NCBI GenBank assembly: GCA_964543125.1
Contig: CAZIWX010000007.1
Location: forward strand, 1-46,675
DNA: 46,675 bases
Direction: 5' to 3'
Source of the DNA: CAZIWX01 sp964543125
GTDB taxonomy: Bacteria; Fidelibacterota; UBA8477
Part shown: in pieces, positions 1-8,461 of the stretch
Layout of the letters: each line of letters starts with the position of its first letter
Numbering within the stretch: position 1 is the first letter of the stretch
Notes under the pieces: generated by a model
Told to the model about the DNA's origin: nothing
Seen by the model: the letters and a program-made list of their open reading frames with translations, nothing else
Databases searched by the model: none
Position numbers and translations under genes: made by a program

Positions 1-1015
1 GTGGCTGAACGCCGATACCCGGCGCATCCGATAAAAGTAGTTTTCCGGCATCATTTACCACGCCCCGGAACGGATCGTTGGAGATCAGGACATTGCCGTC
101 CAGATCCAGCCAGCGCATAAAGGCCCCGATTTGGGCGGCCGCGGAAATACCTACCGACGATTCCACCATGCAGCCCAGCATCAATTCCAAGTGGTGCTTT
201 TTCGCCAAAGCGATCATCTTCAGAGCGTTAGTGATTCCACCACATTTCATCAGCTTGATGTTAATTCCGTGGAATACACCTTCCAGCCGCGGTACATCTT
301 CCGGCCGCACCGAATTTTCATCCGCCACGATGGGCAGTGGTGACCAATCATGCAGCCGGGCGATATCATCCAATTGCGCCGCCGGCAGGGGTTGCTCGAT
401 AAATTCAACATCCCGGTCCGCCAGCCACTCGATCCGTCGTTTGGCTTCGTCTACCGTTTTCCAGCCTTCATTGGCATCTACCCGTAGCACTTTATCCGTA
501 TGGTGGCGGATGATTCGCACGATTTCCTCGTCCCGCGGCGAACCCAGCTTGATCTTGAGGACCGGATAGGAGGCCGCTTCCTTCAGCTTCACCGGAATCA
601 GATCCGGTTCCGAAATACCGATAGTATAGGATGAAACCGGCAGATCCGGACCGCTTCCCAGTAAAGCATAGAGTGATTTATTTTGCTGTTGGGCGTGGAG
701 GTCCCAAAAAGCCGTATCCACGGCTGCCTGCAGGGAATAACTATTAGTTAACAGCGCTTCGAGGCGTGCCTGGCGTGATTCGGAGTCTGCCACCGGTAAC
801 GCGCTGAGCTCCTGGTTCAGATTTTCCAGCAGATTCAGGACACCGGCCTTAGAATCGCGATAGCGCTTGCTGGGCGCCGCTTCTCCATAAGCCGTATGGT
901 CGCCGTCCGATAGTTTCAGAATGATGACATCGTAGTAGGATTCGGCGCCCCGGGCAATTTTAAACTCAAATTTAGTGGTTATGCGTCGGACTTCCCAGCT
1001 CAGTGATAATTTCAT
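1..1015 (-). CDS. Enolase-superfamily epimerase/racemase, 3' end missing (dipeptide epimerase or DgcA-type N-acetyl-D-Glu racemase)
   Basis: Member of the muconate-lactonizing/dipeptide-epimerase branch of the enolase superfamily, which moves a proton at an alpha carbon of an acidic amino acid derivative. Reading from ATG at 1015 (MKLSLSWEVRRI) the frame stays open to the window edge, about 338 residues, so the C-terminal end is missing. Visible active-site signs: the KxK pair in VLKIKLG near residue 152, metal ligands in RVDAN (near 180), IEQPL (near 206) and VADEN (near 231), and the second catalytic lysine in KLMKCGG (near 256). It lies 39 bases downstream of a DUF1611/DgcN-like gene on the same strand. 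In marine bacteria the DgcN/DgcA pair degrades D-glutamate by N-acetylation followed by racemization, so that is the preferred reading. An L-Ala-D/L-Glu epimerase of cell-wall recycling is the main alternative. Confidence 0.85.
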   Translation of the reverse strand, partial: MKLSLSWEVRRITTKFEFKIARGAESYYDVIILKLSDGDHTAYGEAAPSKRYRDSKAGVLNLLENLNQELSALPVADSESRQARLEALLTNSYSLQAAVDTAFWDLHAQQQNKSLYALLGSGPDLPVSSYTIGISEPDLIPVKLKEAASYPVLKIKLGSPRDEEIVRIIRHHTDKVLRVDANEGWKTVDEAKRRIEWLADRDVEFIEQPLPAAQLDDIARLHDWSPLPIVADENSVRPEDVPRLEGVFHGINIKLMKCGGITNALKMIALAKKHHLELMLGCMVESSVGISAAAQIGAFMRWLDLDGNVLISNDPFRGVVNDAGKLLLSDAPGIGVQP

Positions 1016-1054
1016 GCATTTCCCCTATGGAGTATTGTAGTTGTTTTCGGGTTG

Positions 1055-2095
1055 TCAGGCCCGCCAATCCCGCTTCAAGGTTAGTGCCACTGCCTCCGCT
1101 ATTTCCCCCGTCGGTTGGCGCACCATATCTTCCACCGGCAGGTGAATTTCGCGCCGCACGCGAGCGATAGCCGGTGCGATTTCATCTGCGGTAAGATCCT
1201 TGGAGTACAGATTCACACCCAGAACCCGGGCCGGTTTGAAGGGCGAAACCAGCGTTTCGTGCAAATTCATCACAAATTTCAGTGACGGGAGCGGATACCG
1301 ATAATCATCCACCCGGCGGGATGGTTGATGCGCTATAATGAAATAATCCGGCATACAGCCATGGATCAGTCCCAGCGTCACGCCACTGTAACCCTGATGG
1401 GTGACGGCGCCCTGGCCTTCCACCAGGATCAGGGGCGCCCGGCCGTCCACCTTGTCAATTTCAGCTTCCACGGCGCCATTGATAAAATCAGAGATCACGG
1501 CATCCACGGCCACACCGCGTTCGGCGATAGCCATACCGGTCTGACCGGTGCCCACAAAGATTGAGTCGATTCCCCGGGCACTCAGTTGGGTCTGCAACTC
1601 CAGGGCGGTACTCATCTTGCCGATATTGCTGTCCGAGCCCACGGTAAGCAGAATTTTACTTTTGCGTTGTTGCCAGTGCCCCTGGGCGATTTTCAGATTT
1701 TCAGGCGGCTTGCGAAGGTCCCAAATCCGATTGACATAAGCGCTGTATTCCGGATCAGTCGACAGGAAATAATGGAGGCCGCTCCAAAGCTTTAATCCCG
1801 CCGTCAACGCGGTATTAATCGCCGGGCGCCAGGCTTCGTGGAAACCACCGCCGATGGGCGCAATCCCGATTACCAGGACATCCGGTTTCAGAGCCAGGGC
1901 TTCTTCAACCGAGGCGAGGATGGGAATGTCGCCGCCATAGCCCAGAACACGACCCACGGTTTGCCCCACTTTGGTGCTGTCAATGACTGCCAGGATTTCC
2001 CGGCGGCGATAGCGAATCAAGCCATTGGCGGTTTTGCTGGAAAGGGGGCCCAGGCGATTTTCGGCAAACAGGATAAAACGGCGGGTTACGGGCAT
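1055..2095 (-). CDS. dgcN: DUF1611 family protein, DgcN-like D-amino acid N-acetyltransferase
   Basis: 346-residue cytoplasmic protein of the DUF1611 family. Residues 1-130 form the Rossmann-like N-terminal part (DVLVIGIAPIGG near 72-83). Residues 150 onward hold the P-loop-like segment TVGSDSNIGKMSTALEL (about 151-167), which is typical of the family, followed by ILVEGQGA and a conserved HQPSR stretch. A family member, DgcN, is known to N-acetylate D-glutamate before an enolase-superfamily partner (DgcA) racemizes it. The gene is immediately upstream of such an enolase-superfamily gene, which supports this role; the acetyl-donor specificity cannot be read from sequence. ATG at 2095 has GGGAG about 14 bases upstream. 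The 171-base gap to selB suggests a separate transcript, although no promoter could be named. The symbol is given from family and context and is less certain than the family call. Confidence 0.75.
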   Translation of the reverse strand: MPVTRRFILFAENRLGPLSSKTANGLIRYRRREILAVIDSTKVGQTVGRVLGYGGDIPILASVEEALALKPDVLVIGIAPIGGGFHEAWRPAINTALTAGLKLWSGLHYFLSTDPEYSAYVNRIWDLRKPPENLKIAQGHWQQRKSKILLTVGSDSNIGKMSTALELQTQLSARGIDSIFVGTGQTGMAIAERGVAVDAVISDFINGAVEAEIDKVDGRAPLILVEGQGAVTHQGYSGVTLGLIHGCMPDYFIIAHQPSRRVDDYRYPLPSLKFVMNLHETLVSPFKPARVLGVNLYSKDLTADEIAPAIARVRREIHLPVEDMVRQPTGEIAEAVALTLKRDWRA

Positions 2096-2266
2096 GTCGG
2101 ATTCAACTCCCTGGCGGTTATTTTTTTGTCGGCAGGAATCTAAATTTGTTTAGGCGGACTTTAGTAATGGTATTTTGGAATAATTTATTGAGCCTGAACA
2201 CTGAATCTCGGAGTTTTGAGCCATATTGCGAATAAATAATACAAGCTCTTCCTTCTCCTCAATGCT

Positions 2267-4123
2267 TCAATCCCCCACCCACACTCGTACATCCCCTTCC
2301 CGCCGGGTCAATCCTTTAGCATCACTCCAGGCCAGCAGAGGAATCACCGTCTTACGCGTCGATCCGATCAGATCGCGCACATCACTCACGGCAATTTCAG
2401 AATGTAACCGAAACCAGTTCCGAAGCTTTTCAATAAAAGTATCCAGTTGATCCATCGGTAAAAAATATTCGCCTTCCAGTTGCACCAGTTGTCCCTGTTT
2501 GATTAGCCATTGCAGCACGGATTGGTCGGTTTTAGACAAATTTTTCCTGATCCGTGAAAGGGGCGGTGGATTGTAGGGTGTTGCATGGTAAGCCGCCAGA
2601 ATCTCCTCCCGGACTTTGCGCTGCGCTCCTGACAATTCACCCGAAACCGCGGCAATGCGGTAACGATCATGGGTACGCTTCAACCACCCGCTTTCCACAC
2701 CGGATTCCAAAACAAACGGCATGATTCGATCCCGGAGAGCGCCGATTTCCCGGACCAGTAAGCCTTCTCCCAGTGGATTTTGATTCGTGTATTGGGTCAG
2801 CTTTTCCTGAATAGTGATTTTGGTTTGATCGTAGGCGGTTTTCAGGATAACCTGCTTTTGCCACTGAAAATAACAGGTCTTATCACTCAGCTCCTTCTCC
2901 AGTTCCGGAAGGATGCGGGTCAAGTATTGAGCCATCTCTTTTATTTTCAGCGGTGTTTGTTTAAATGCCAACAAAGTTTGAAGGCGATCGGTAAGTGTTT
3001 CACCGGGCAGGTTTTTCAGGATGGCCAGCCGCTCATCCCCGCGTTTCAAACGGTAAGCCACCGGCCAGAAAAGCTGTCCACCACCCAGCGTGTGTTCCGG
3101 TGAGAAAAAGCGCAGGACAAGCTTATCACCGAATCCGGCCGAAACCGGTTCTTCCATAAAAAATTGCGCCAGCCTGGTCTCTCCCGGTTGGCAGAGCTTA
3201 TCTTCCAGCAGATGTACGCGGCAAATGAACTTTCCCGTTCCCAGGTGGAGGTGCAGCCGCTGGTTGGTCTTCACCGGTTTATCCCAGTGCGGCAGAACGG
3301 TGATGCGTCCCAGCCAAGTGGTGCTGACCTGAAACATAGCCGGTGTGGCGAGAAACGCGCCGCGCCCCAAATCTTCCACACTGGCATTGGCCAGATTCAG
3401 AGCTGCTCGATCACCGAAGCGCACTCGTTTTACATCCTGTTTGTGGGTCTGGAGGCCCCGGACGGTATAAACCTCGCCATCGGGGAAAACCTGCACTTTT
3501 TGACCCGTGTGTAGTTCATGAGCCAAAACCGTCCCCGTCACCACCGTACCAAAGCCTTTCACACTGAATACCCGATCAATGGGCAAGCGGAAGACGGCGC
3601 CACCGGTGCGCGGCGGTAATTGCGCCAGCATTGTATCTAAAGTGTCCCGCAGGTCGTCAATTCCCTGATTTTCCAATGCCGAAACGCGGACAATGAGCGT
3701 GTCTGGAAATCCGGATTCAACGAGGAACCGGTGTACATCATCTTCAACCAGTTCCAGCCAGTCAGCGTCTACCAGATCGCATTTATTCAGTGCGACGAGA
3801 ATGGTTTGGATGCCGAGCAGTTTCAAGATGTCCAGGTGCTCGCGGGTCTGGGGCATGATGCCGTCGTCAGCGGCAATGACCAGAATTGCCATATCGATGG
3901 TGGCCACGCCGGTAACCATATTTTTAATGAATTTTTCGTGCCCGGGGACATCGATAAAAGCCACATCGTCCCGGTAAAAGGCAATCCCCAGATCAATGGT
4001 GACGCCGCGTTGCTTTTCTTCCGGCAAACGATCCGTATCCTCGCCGGTGAGAGCCATTACGAGAGCGGTTTTTCCGTGATCGATATGACCGGCTAATCCA
4101 ACAACGCGCTGCATGTGACTCAT
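2267..4123 (-). CDS. selB: Selenocysteine-specific translation elongation factor SelB
   Basis: GTPase that carries Sec-tRNA(Sec) to the ribosome at UGA codons followed by a SECIS hairpin. The 618-residue length fits bacterial SelB. GTPase motifs are G1 GHIDHGKT (12-19), the RGVTID switch region (39-44), G3 DVPGHEKF (58-65) and G4 NKCDL (113-117). Two beta-barrel domains follow (VTGTVL near 195). The C-terminal third has the winged-helix character used by SelB to bind SECIS RNA. The ATG at 4123 shares its last base region with the cstA stop (TAATG), implying translational coupling. An internal ATG three codons later is an alternative start. selA lies two genes upstream on the same strand. No tRNA-Sec or selD gene is in the window. 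Confidence 0.95.
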   Translation of the reverse strand: MSHMQRVVGLAGHIDHGKTALVMALTGEDTDRLPEEKQRGVTIDLGIAFYRDDVAFIDVPGHEKFIKNMVTGVATIDMAILVIAADDGIMPQTREHLDILKLLGIQTILVALNKCDLVDADWLELVEDDVHRFLVESGFPDTLIVRVSALENQGIDDLRDTLDTMLAQLPPRTGGAVFRLPIDRVFSVKGFGTVVTGTVLAHELHTGQKVQVFPDGEVYTVRGLQTHKQDVKRVRFGDRAALNLANASVEDLGRGAFLATPAMFQVSTTWLGRITVLPHWDKPVKTNQRLHLHLGTGKFICRVHLLEDKLCQPGETRLAQFFMEEPVSAGFGDKLVLRFFSPEHTLGGGQLFWPVAYRLKRGDERLAILKNLPGETLTDRLQTLLAFKQTPLKIKEMAQYLTRILPELEKELSDKTCYFQWQKQVILKTAYDQTKITIQEKLTQYTNQNPLGEGLLVREIGALRDRIMPFVLESGVESGWLKRTHDRYRIAAVSGELSGAQRKVREEILAAYHATPYNPPPLSRIRKNLSKTDQSVLQWLIKQGQLVQLEGEYFLPMDQLDTFIEKLRNWFRLHSEIAVSDVRDLIGSTRKTVIPLLAWSDAKGLTRREGDVRVWVGD

Positions 4124-5817
4124 TAGCCCGCGGCCGGATTCGGAGTGATGGTCGGTTTGAATGCCTTGCGGCCCTCATTCAGAATCAGCAGTTCAAATAC
4201 TAGAATAACGATGGAAAGTACAAACAGGAACCAGTTGCCGTGGGCGAGATGAGCTTTCATCTCCAGAATCACTGACCAGGTCGTAACAATCGCCAGGAAA
4301 AGCATGGGAATGAGCGTGTACCAATAATTCCGGCCGGCACGATAAATCCAGACCGAGATGACCAGCAGTGCCAGTCCGCCCACCAGTTGGTTTGTGGTGC
4401 CAAACAGGGGCCATAGAACATCCACCTGGTTGGTGAGAGCCAGGTAGAGGCTGGCAACCAGCACGAGGCTCGCCTGAATCATGCGGCTGGATTGGAGTTT
4501 CCGCCACCCCACGGATTCCGCGAATTCCCCCAGGATGTAACACTGTAGTCGAAACGCGGTATCCAGGGTGGTTGCAGCAAAAGAGATTACTACGACAGAC
4601 AGGAAAATGGCGGCCAGTTCGGGTGGAATTCCCAACGGGGTGAGAAATCGTGAAGCACCATCCACAAACGCCACAATGCTATGCTTGGCGGCTTCACCCC
4701 AGCTATGATAATGACTCAACCAGGCATCGCGGCTGACAAAACCGGCCGTCACCGCCAACGTCGCGGCCAGCGCCAAAACGCCTTCGCCCAACATGCCGCC
4801 ATAGCCAATCGCGCGGGCATCTTTCAGTTTGTCCAATTGTTTGGCCGTGGTTCCGGAGCTTACCAATGAGTGAAACCCGGAGATGGCTCCGCAGGCAATA
4901 GTTACAAACAACAGGGGAAACCAAGAGCCCTTGTCTGCCGGTGAGGCAGCGATAGCTGGCGCGACTACCGGCCGGGCACTGATAAAAATACCGAGGTAAA
5001 GGATTCCCAGCGCCAGAAACAGTTGATGGGAATTGATAAAATCTCGTGGCTGAAGCAGAACCCAAACCGGTAAAATGCTGGCAACAAATGCATACAACAT
5101 AAGGAGTGATAGCCAAGCGGAAACTTCAGCATTTAGCGACCCCAGGGGACCGAACAGCTCAACCAGCCAGGGGAAAAAGCCGGAAATGTGCACCGGATAC
5201 CACCAACCGATAAAAATAACGAGATAGAGGCTGATGAGCGCGATGATACTGGGGATCAGGAGTTTGGCGCCGGTTTTCCGGGAGTAAAAGCCCAAAATGA
5301 TGGCCACGATAATTTCAAAATTAATAGGGATGACCGAACCGGGATAGTGGACAAACAGGCGGGCAATCGCACGGGCAAAAACCGGAATAAGCATGAACAC
5401 CAGCAAAAAAATGATGCTCAGAAAGAGAGTCCGCGCCATGGGACTTAAATATTTTTCGGCGATCGAGCCAATAGAACGGCCTTCATTGCGTACACTGATG
5501 ACCAAGGCGCCAAAATCGTGGGTTGCGCCAATAAAAACGGCGCCCAGGGTTACCCATAGAAACGCGGGTAACCAACCCCAGATCACGGCAATTGCCGGTC
5601 CGAGGATGGGGGCGGCCCCCGCAATGCTGGCGTAGTGATGTCCCAGCAACACATGTTTATTGGTGGGTAAAAAATCTTTGTCATCGCGAAAGGCGTGGGC
5701 CGGCGTGGTGATGGAATCGCTGAGTTGATAAATTTTCTCAGACAGGAATTTACTGTAAAACCGATATCCCAACGCAAAGACCACAAGTCCAATCAAAGCC
5801 AGCAGTGCAGCATTCAT
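4123..5817 (-). CDS. cstA: CstA family carbon starvation protein / pyruvate-type transporter
   Basis: Polytopic inner-membrane protein of 564 residues, the shorter class of the CstA family, whose characterized members take up pyruvate or peptides during carbon starvation. Roughly fifteen hydrophobic segments are visible. Typical CstA signatures near the N-terminus are the TPAHAFRDDKDFLPTNKHVLLGHHYASIAG region (positions 39-68) and the following PILGPAIAVIWGWLPA stretch; later ATTLDTAFRLQ near 400 is also family-typical. ATG at 5817 has GGGAGAT about six bases upstream. The gene is inserted between selA (33 bases upstream) and selB (one-base stop/start overlap), so it is probably co-transcribed with the selenocysteine genes. 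Substrate is not predictable from sequence. Confidence 0.93.
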   Translation of the reverse strand: MNAALLALIGLVVFALGYRFYSKFLSEKIYQLSDSITTPAHAFRDDKDFLPTNKHVLLGHHYASIAGAAPILGPAIAVIWGWLPAFLWVTLGAVFIGATHDFGALVISVRNEGRSIGSIAEKYLSPMARTLFLSIIFLLVFMLIPVFARAIARLFVHYPGSVIPINFEIIVAIILGFYSRKTGAKLLIPSIIALISLYLVIFIGWWYPVHISGFFPWLVELFGPLGSLNAEVSAWLSLLMLYAFVASILPVWVLLQPRDFINSHQLFLALGILYLGIFISARPVVAPAIAASPADKGSWFPLLFVTIACGAISGFHSLVSSGTTAKQLDKLKDARAIGYGGMLGEGVLALAATLAVTAGFVSRDAWLSHYHSWGEAAKHSIVAFVDGASRFLTPLGIPPELAAIFLSVVVISFAATTLDTAFRLQCYILGEFAESVGWRKLQSSRMIQASLVLVASLYLALTNQVDVLWPLFGTTNQLVGGLALLVISVWIYRAGRNYWYTLIPMLFLAIVTTWSVILEMKAHLAHGNWFLFVLSIVILVFELLILNEGRKAFKPTITPNPAAG

Positions 5818-5850
5818 CCGCTATCTCCCAATTTTATTCATTCAGCCTAA

Positions 5851-7224
5851 TTAGCCGAGTTGGTTTAGCGCCCGGATAAGCAGCTTTTCTTCCGAGACGC
5901 GAACCGTTCGTAAATCCAGTCTGACATAATCATCGACGATATAACCCAATACCGGTACATCGGATTGACGCAGGCGTTTGGCCATCGATTTGGCATTTAA
6001 TGATTTGTGCTTTAGCTGTAACGCTACGGAAGGAATCGTATCGGTGGGCGAAGCGCCGGAACCGATCTCACCTCTGCTATTCACGATATCGATGCCAAGA
6101 TTCGCCAATGATACCTGCTTTTTAATGGCTTGGGCTCTTTTCTTTAATACCGTGATTGAAATTACTAAATCACGGTAAAAAGGAATTTGCCGCTGTGGAT
6201 CCACATAATTTTTCAGCGCTTCCAACGTCAACAGGAGCTGAGTTTTATCACAGCGTAAAGCTCGGAGCAAATGATTTTTCTCAACTTTACGGATCAGGGT
6301 ATCTGTCCCCACGATCATGCCGCCCTGAGGTCCACCCAATAATTTGTCAATACTAAAAGTGACGATATCCACACCGGCTTTGACAACCTCGGATACCAAC
6401 GGTTCGTTACTTAGCCCGTAGAGTTGAATATCAATCAGAGCGCCACTACCCAGATCAGCCATAACCGGGACTCCATGCCTGCGGCCGATCTCCACCAGCT
6501 CTTTCAATCCCACTGCCCTGGTAAAACCAGCTATACGATAATTAGAGGTGTGTACCCAGAGCAGTAATTGGGTGCGAGGTGTGATGGCGCTTTCGTAATC
6601 TCGTGGGTGAGTACGGTTAGTAGTACCGACTTCCACCAGTTTGGCACCGGCTTTTTTCAGAATCTCGGGAATGCGGAATGATCCGCCAATTTCCACCAGT
6701 TGCCCTCGGGAAATAATGACTTCTTTACGATTGGCCAGGGTGTTCAGGCTCAGTAGAACCGCCGCCGCATTATTATTCACCAAGATTCCATTTTCAGCGC
6801 TGGTAATGGCTTGCAACCAAGGCCGTATATGGTCGTTCCGATTCCCACGCTGTCCGGAGTCCAGATCCAACTCAAGGTTTACATAAGAATCCGTAAGCAA
6901 CTCCACCATTTGTTGAGTCATGGTGGAAGAATAGGCTGCTCGCCCCAAACCGGTATGCAAGATCACCCCGGTCCCATTGATTACTTTTTTCAGGGGTGTG
7001 ATGGCCACTTTCAACAGGTTTTTGTATTGGGTTTTCAGCTCCTCGGATCTGATCATTTTCCCACTTTGAATCTTGCCGCGGAATTGATTCAGAATATTTC
7101 GGGCAAGCGTCGTTTTTAACACATGGGGAGCAGCGATTTCGGTTACCGATCGAAGGAGTTGATCCACCGACGGCAGGATTGAATAATCTGGTTTTATGAT
7201 TTTCGGCATGCTGGCTTTTTGCAC
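5851..7224 (-). CDS. selA: L-seryl-tRNA(Sec) selenium transferase SelA
   Basis: PLP enzyme that converts seryl-tRNA(Sec) to selenocysteinyl-tRNA(Sec) with selenophosphate. 457 residues, close to the 463 of E. coli SelA. The N-terminal tRNA-binding domain (about 1-75) is followed by the conserved INGTGVILHTGLGRA region (82-96). The PLP-binding lysine is K294 in the motif SIDKLLGGPQGG. The start used is GTG at 7224, which has only a weak AGG upstream; ATG at 7209 (MPKIIKPDYS) gives a 452-residue protein and is equally possible. Downstream genes cstA and selB follow closely, and the TauE-like gene ends 48 bases upstream, so a single transcript is plausible. Confidence 0.95.
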   Translation of the reverse strand: MQKASMPKIIKPDYSILPSVDQLLRSVTEIAAPHVLKTTLARNILNQFRGKIQSGKMIRSEELKTQYKNLLKVAITPLKKVINGTGVILHTGLGRAAYSSTMTQQMVELLTDSYVNLELDLDSGQRGNRNDHIRPWLQAITSAENGILVNNNAAAVLLSLNTLANRKEVIISRGQLVEIGGSFRIPEILKKAGAKLVEVGTTNRTHPRDYESAITPRTQLLLWVHTSNYRIAGFTRAVGLKELVEIGRRHGVPVMADLGSGALIDIQLYGLSNEPLVSEVVKAGVDIVTFSIDKLLGGPQGGMIVGTDTLIRKVEKNHLLRALRCDKTQLLLTLEALKNYVDPQRQIPFYRDLVISITVLKKRAQAIKKQVSLANLGIDIVNSRGEIGSGASPTDTIPSVALQLKHKSLNAKSMAKRLRQSDVPVLGYIVDDYVRLDLRTVRVSEEKLLIRALNQLG

Positions 7225-7272
7225 ATTGAACCTGATTAACGGTCCGGGTGAGATTTTAAGATTTAAATGCGA

Positions 7273-8028
7273 TTAATCAAGCAGCAGCTTTAAGGCAAAG
7301 ATAATAACTGCCACGATGACAACTTTTTTTACGAAATCATGCCCGCGGCGGACGGATATCTGGGTTGCTAGTAATCCACCCATAATATTACCGACTCCCA
7401 ACAGTAAACCAGCCACCCAGTTCACCTGATCATTCAGGGCAAAGATCAGCAGTGAAAGGGCCGTTGCAAGTGTGATAATTGTCAGCTTAACGGCATTCCC
7501 GTGCACCAGATTGAGTCCTTGCCACAAGATCATGGCAATGAGCAAAAAGCCAATCCCCGCCTGGATGTACCCACCATAAATACCCATGAGAAAATAGATG
7601 GGGCCGGCAATCAGCCAACCTCCGGAATATTCATCTGGCGTGATGGGTGAGGATTTCTCCCGGTTGGTCATTATCAGGGTAAAGCCGGTCACGGCAATCA
7701 TGATAACCGCCAGGGAGGTCTTAAATTGGGCATTGCTAACCTGAGTTGCCAACCAGGCGCCCAAAATCGCCCCGGGCAGAAGAAACAAGCTGCCGATCAG
7801 ACTGAATTTTCCGGGTTTAACTTTAAGTTGGGAAAAGCGCCCCACGGCGGTGGTGTTTTGCATTAAGATGGCCAGCCGATTGGTGCCGTTGGCAATGTTG
7901 GGTGGCAATCCTAAAAAAATAAGGAGTGGCAAGGTGAGAAACGATCCGCCACCAGCCAGAATATTAATAAATCCGGCCACCGCGCCAACGCTCCACAAGA
8001 GTAACAAATCGTACCAGTGTTGGATCAT
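7273..8028 (-). CDS. TauE/SafE family (DUF81) sulfite/sulfonate-type membrane exporter
   Basis: 251-residue integral membrane protein with about eight hydrophobic segments in two related halves, as in the TauE/SafE family. The N-terminal signature is visible in GAVAGFINILAGGGSFLTLPLLIFLGLP (14-41), including the NxxAGGGS core and the following GTNRLAI; the second half has GIYGGYIQAGIGFLLIA (near 149-165). Characterized relatives move sulfite, sulfoacetate or related organosulfur anions, but the substrate here is unknown. ATG at 8028 has GGGAG upstream. It lies just after the rplS terminator and 48 bases before selA, so it could be the first gene of the selA-cstA-selB transcript. A link with selenium (for example selenite or sulfite balance) is speculation. 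Confidence 0.88.
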   Translation of the reverse strand: MIQHWYDLLLLWSVGAVAGFINILAGGGSFLTLPLLIFLGLPPNIANGTNRLAILMQNTTAVGRFSQLKVKPGKFSLIGSLFLLPGAILGAWLATQVSNAQFKTSLAVIMIAVTGFTLIMTNREKSSPITPDEYSGGWLIAGPIYFLMGIYGGYIQAGIGFLLIAMILWQGLNLVHGNAVKLTIITLATALSLLIFALNDQVNWVAGLLLGVGNIMGGLLATQISVRRGHDFVKKVVIVAVIIFALKLLLD

Positions 8029-8057
8029 TATTAGTTACCGCTCCCTAACAAAAAATG

Positions 8058-8084
8058 AAAAAAGCCACGCACGCGCAGCTTTTT
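8058..8084 (-). terminator. Rho-independent terminator after rplS
   Basis: On the minus strand a seven-base stem AAAAAGC / GCTTTTT (arms at 78-84 and 59-65 of the 8000 block) encloses a GC-rich loop and runs into a T tract. It lies about 35 bases past the rplS stop and would end the ffh-rplS operon before the TauE-like gene. Confidence 0.75.
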
Positions 8085-8119
8085 CAAGTTCCATACCAAT
8101 TTTCTTAATCCCTTGGGGA

Positions 8120-8461
8120 TTAGCGCAACTCTTTAATCCGGGCTTTACGACCACGCAGTTTGCGGAGGTAATATAATTTCGCACGGCGAACGCGGCCGCG
8201 GCGAACCACCTTAATGCTCGTCAAGTTGGGGCTGTGTAGTGGAAAGATCCTTTCCACTCCGATACTGTTGGATATTTTACGCACGGTAAAGGAAGCATTG
8301 ACACCCTTCCCTGAACGGGCAATGACATTACCCTCGTATCGCTGAATGCGCTCTTTATTTCCCTCGATTACCTTCACATCCACGGCAACCGTATCGCCGG
8401 CCCGAAAATCAGGTATATCGGTGCGTAACTGGTCTGCTACGGTATTATTGGCTTTGTTCAT
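8120..8461 (-). CDS. rplS: 50S ribosomal protein L19
   Basis: Large-subunit ribosomal protein at the subunit interface. Starting at ATG 8461 (MNKANNTVADQLR) gives 113 residues, the usual L19 size; the frame is open further upstream but that part (35 residues) is not L19-like and overlaps trmD. Family landmarks are FRAGDTVAVDVKV, RIQRYEGNVIAR, SFTVRKIS, GVERIFPLHSP and the basic tail RRGRVRRAKLYYLRKLRGRKARI. GGAGG stands about nine bases before the start, inside the end of trmD, and the two genes overlap by 17 bases. It is the last gene of the ffh-rpsP-khpA-rimM-trmD-rplS block. Confidence 0.97.
   Translation of the reverse strand: MNKANNTVADQLRTDIPDFRAGDTVAVDVKVIEGNKERIQRYEGNVIARSGKGVNASFTVRKISNSIGVERIFPLHSPNLTSIKVVRRGRVRRAKLYYLRKLRGRKARIKELR

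Noticed and set aside
78..569. 163-codon plus-strand frame at the left edge
   Set aside because: It lies opposite the enolase-superfamily gene, which has intact active-site motifs on the minus strand.
2096..2266. tRNA-Sec (selC) sought beside selB and in other gaps
   Set aside because: No long acceptor arm or cloverleaf could be found in this gap or in the other intergenic stretches.
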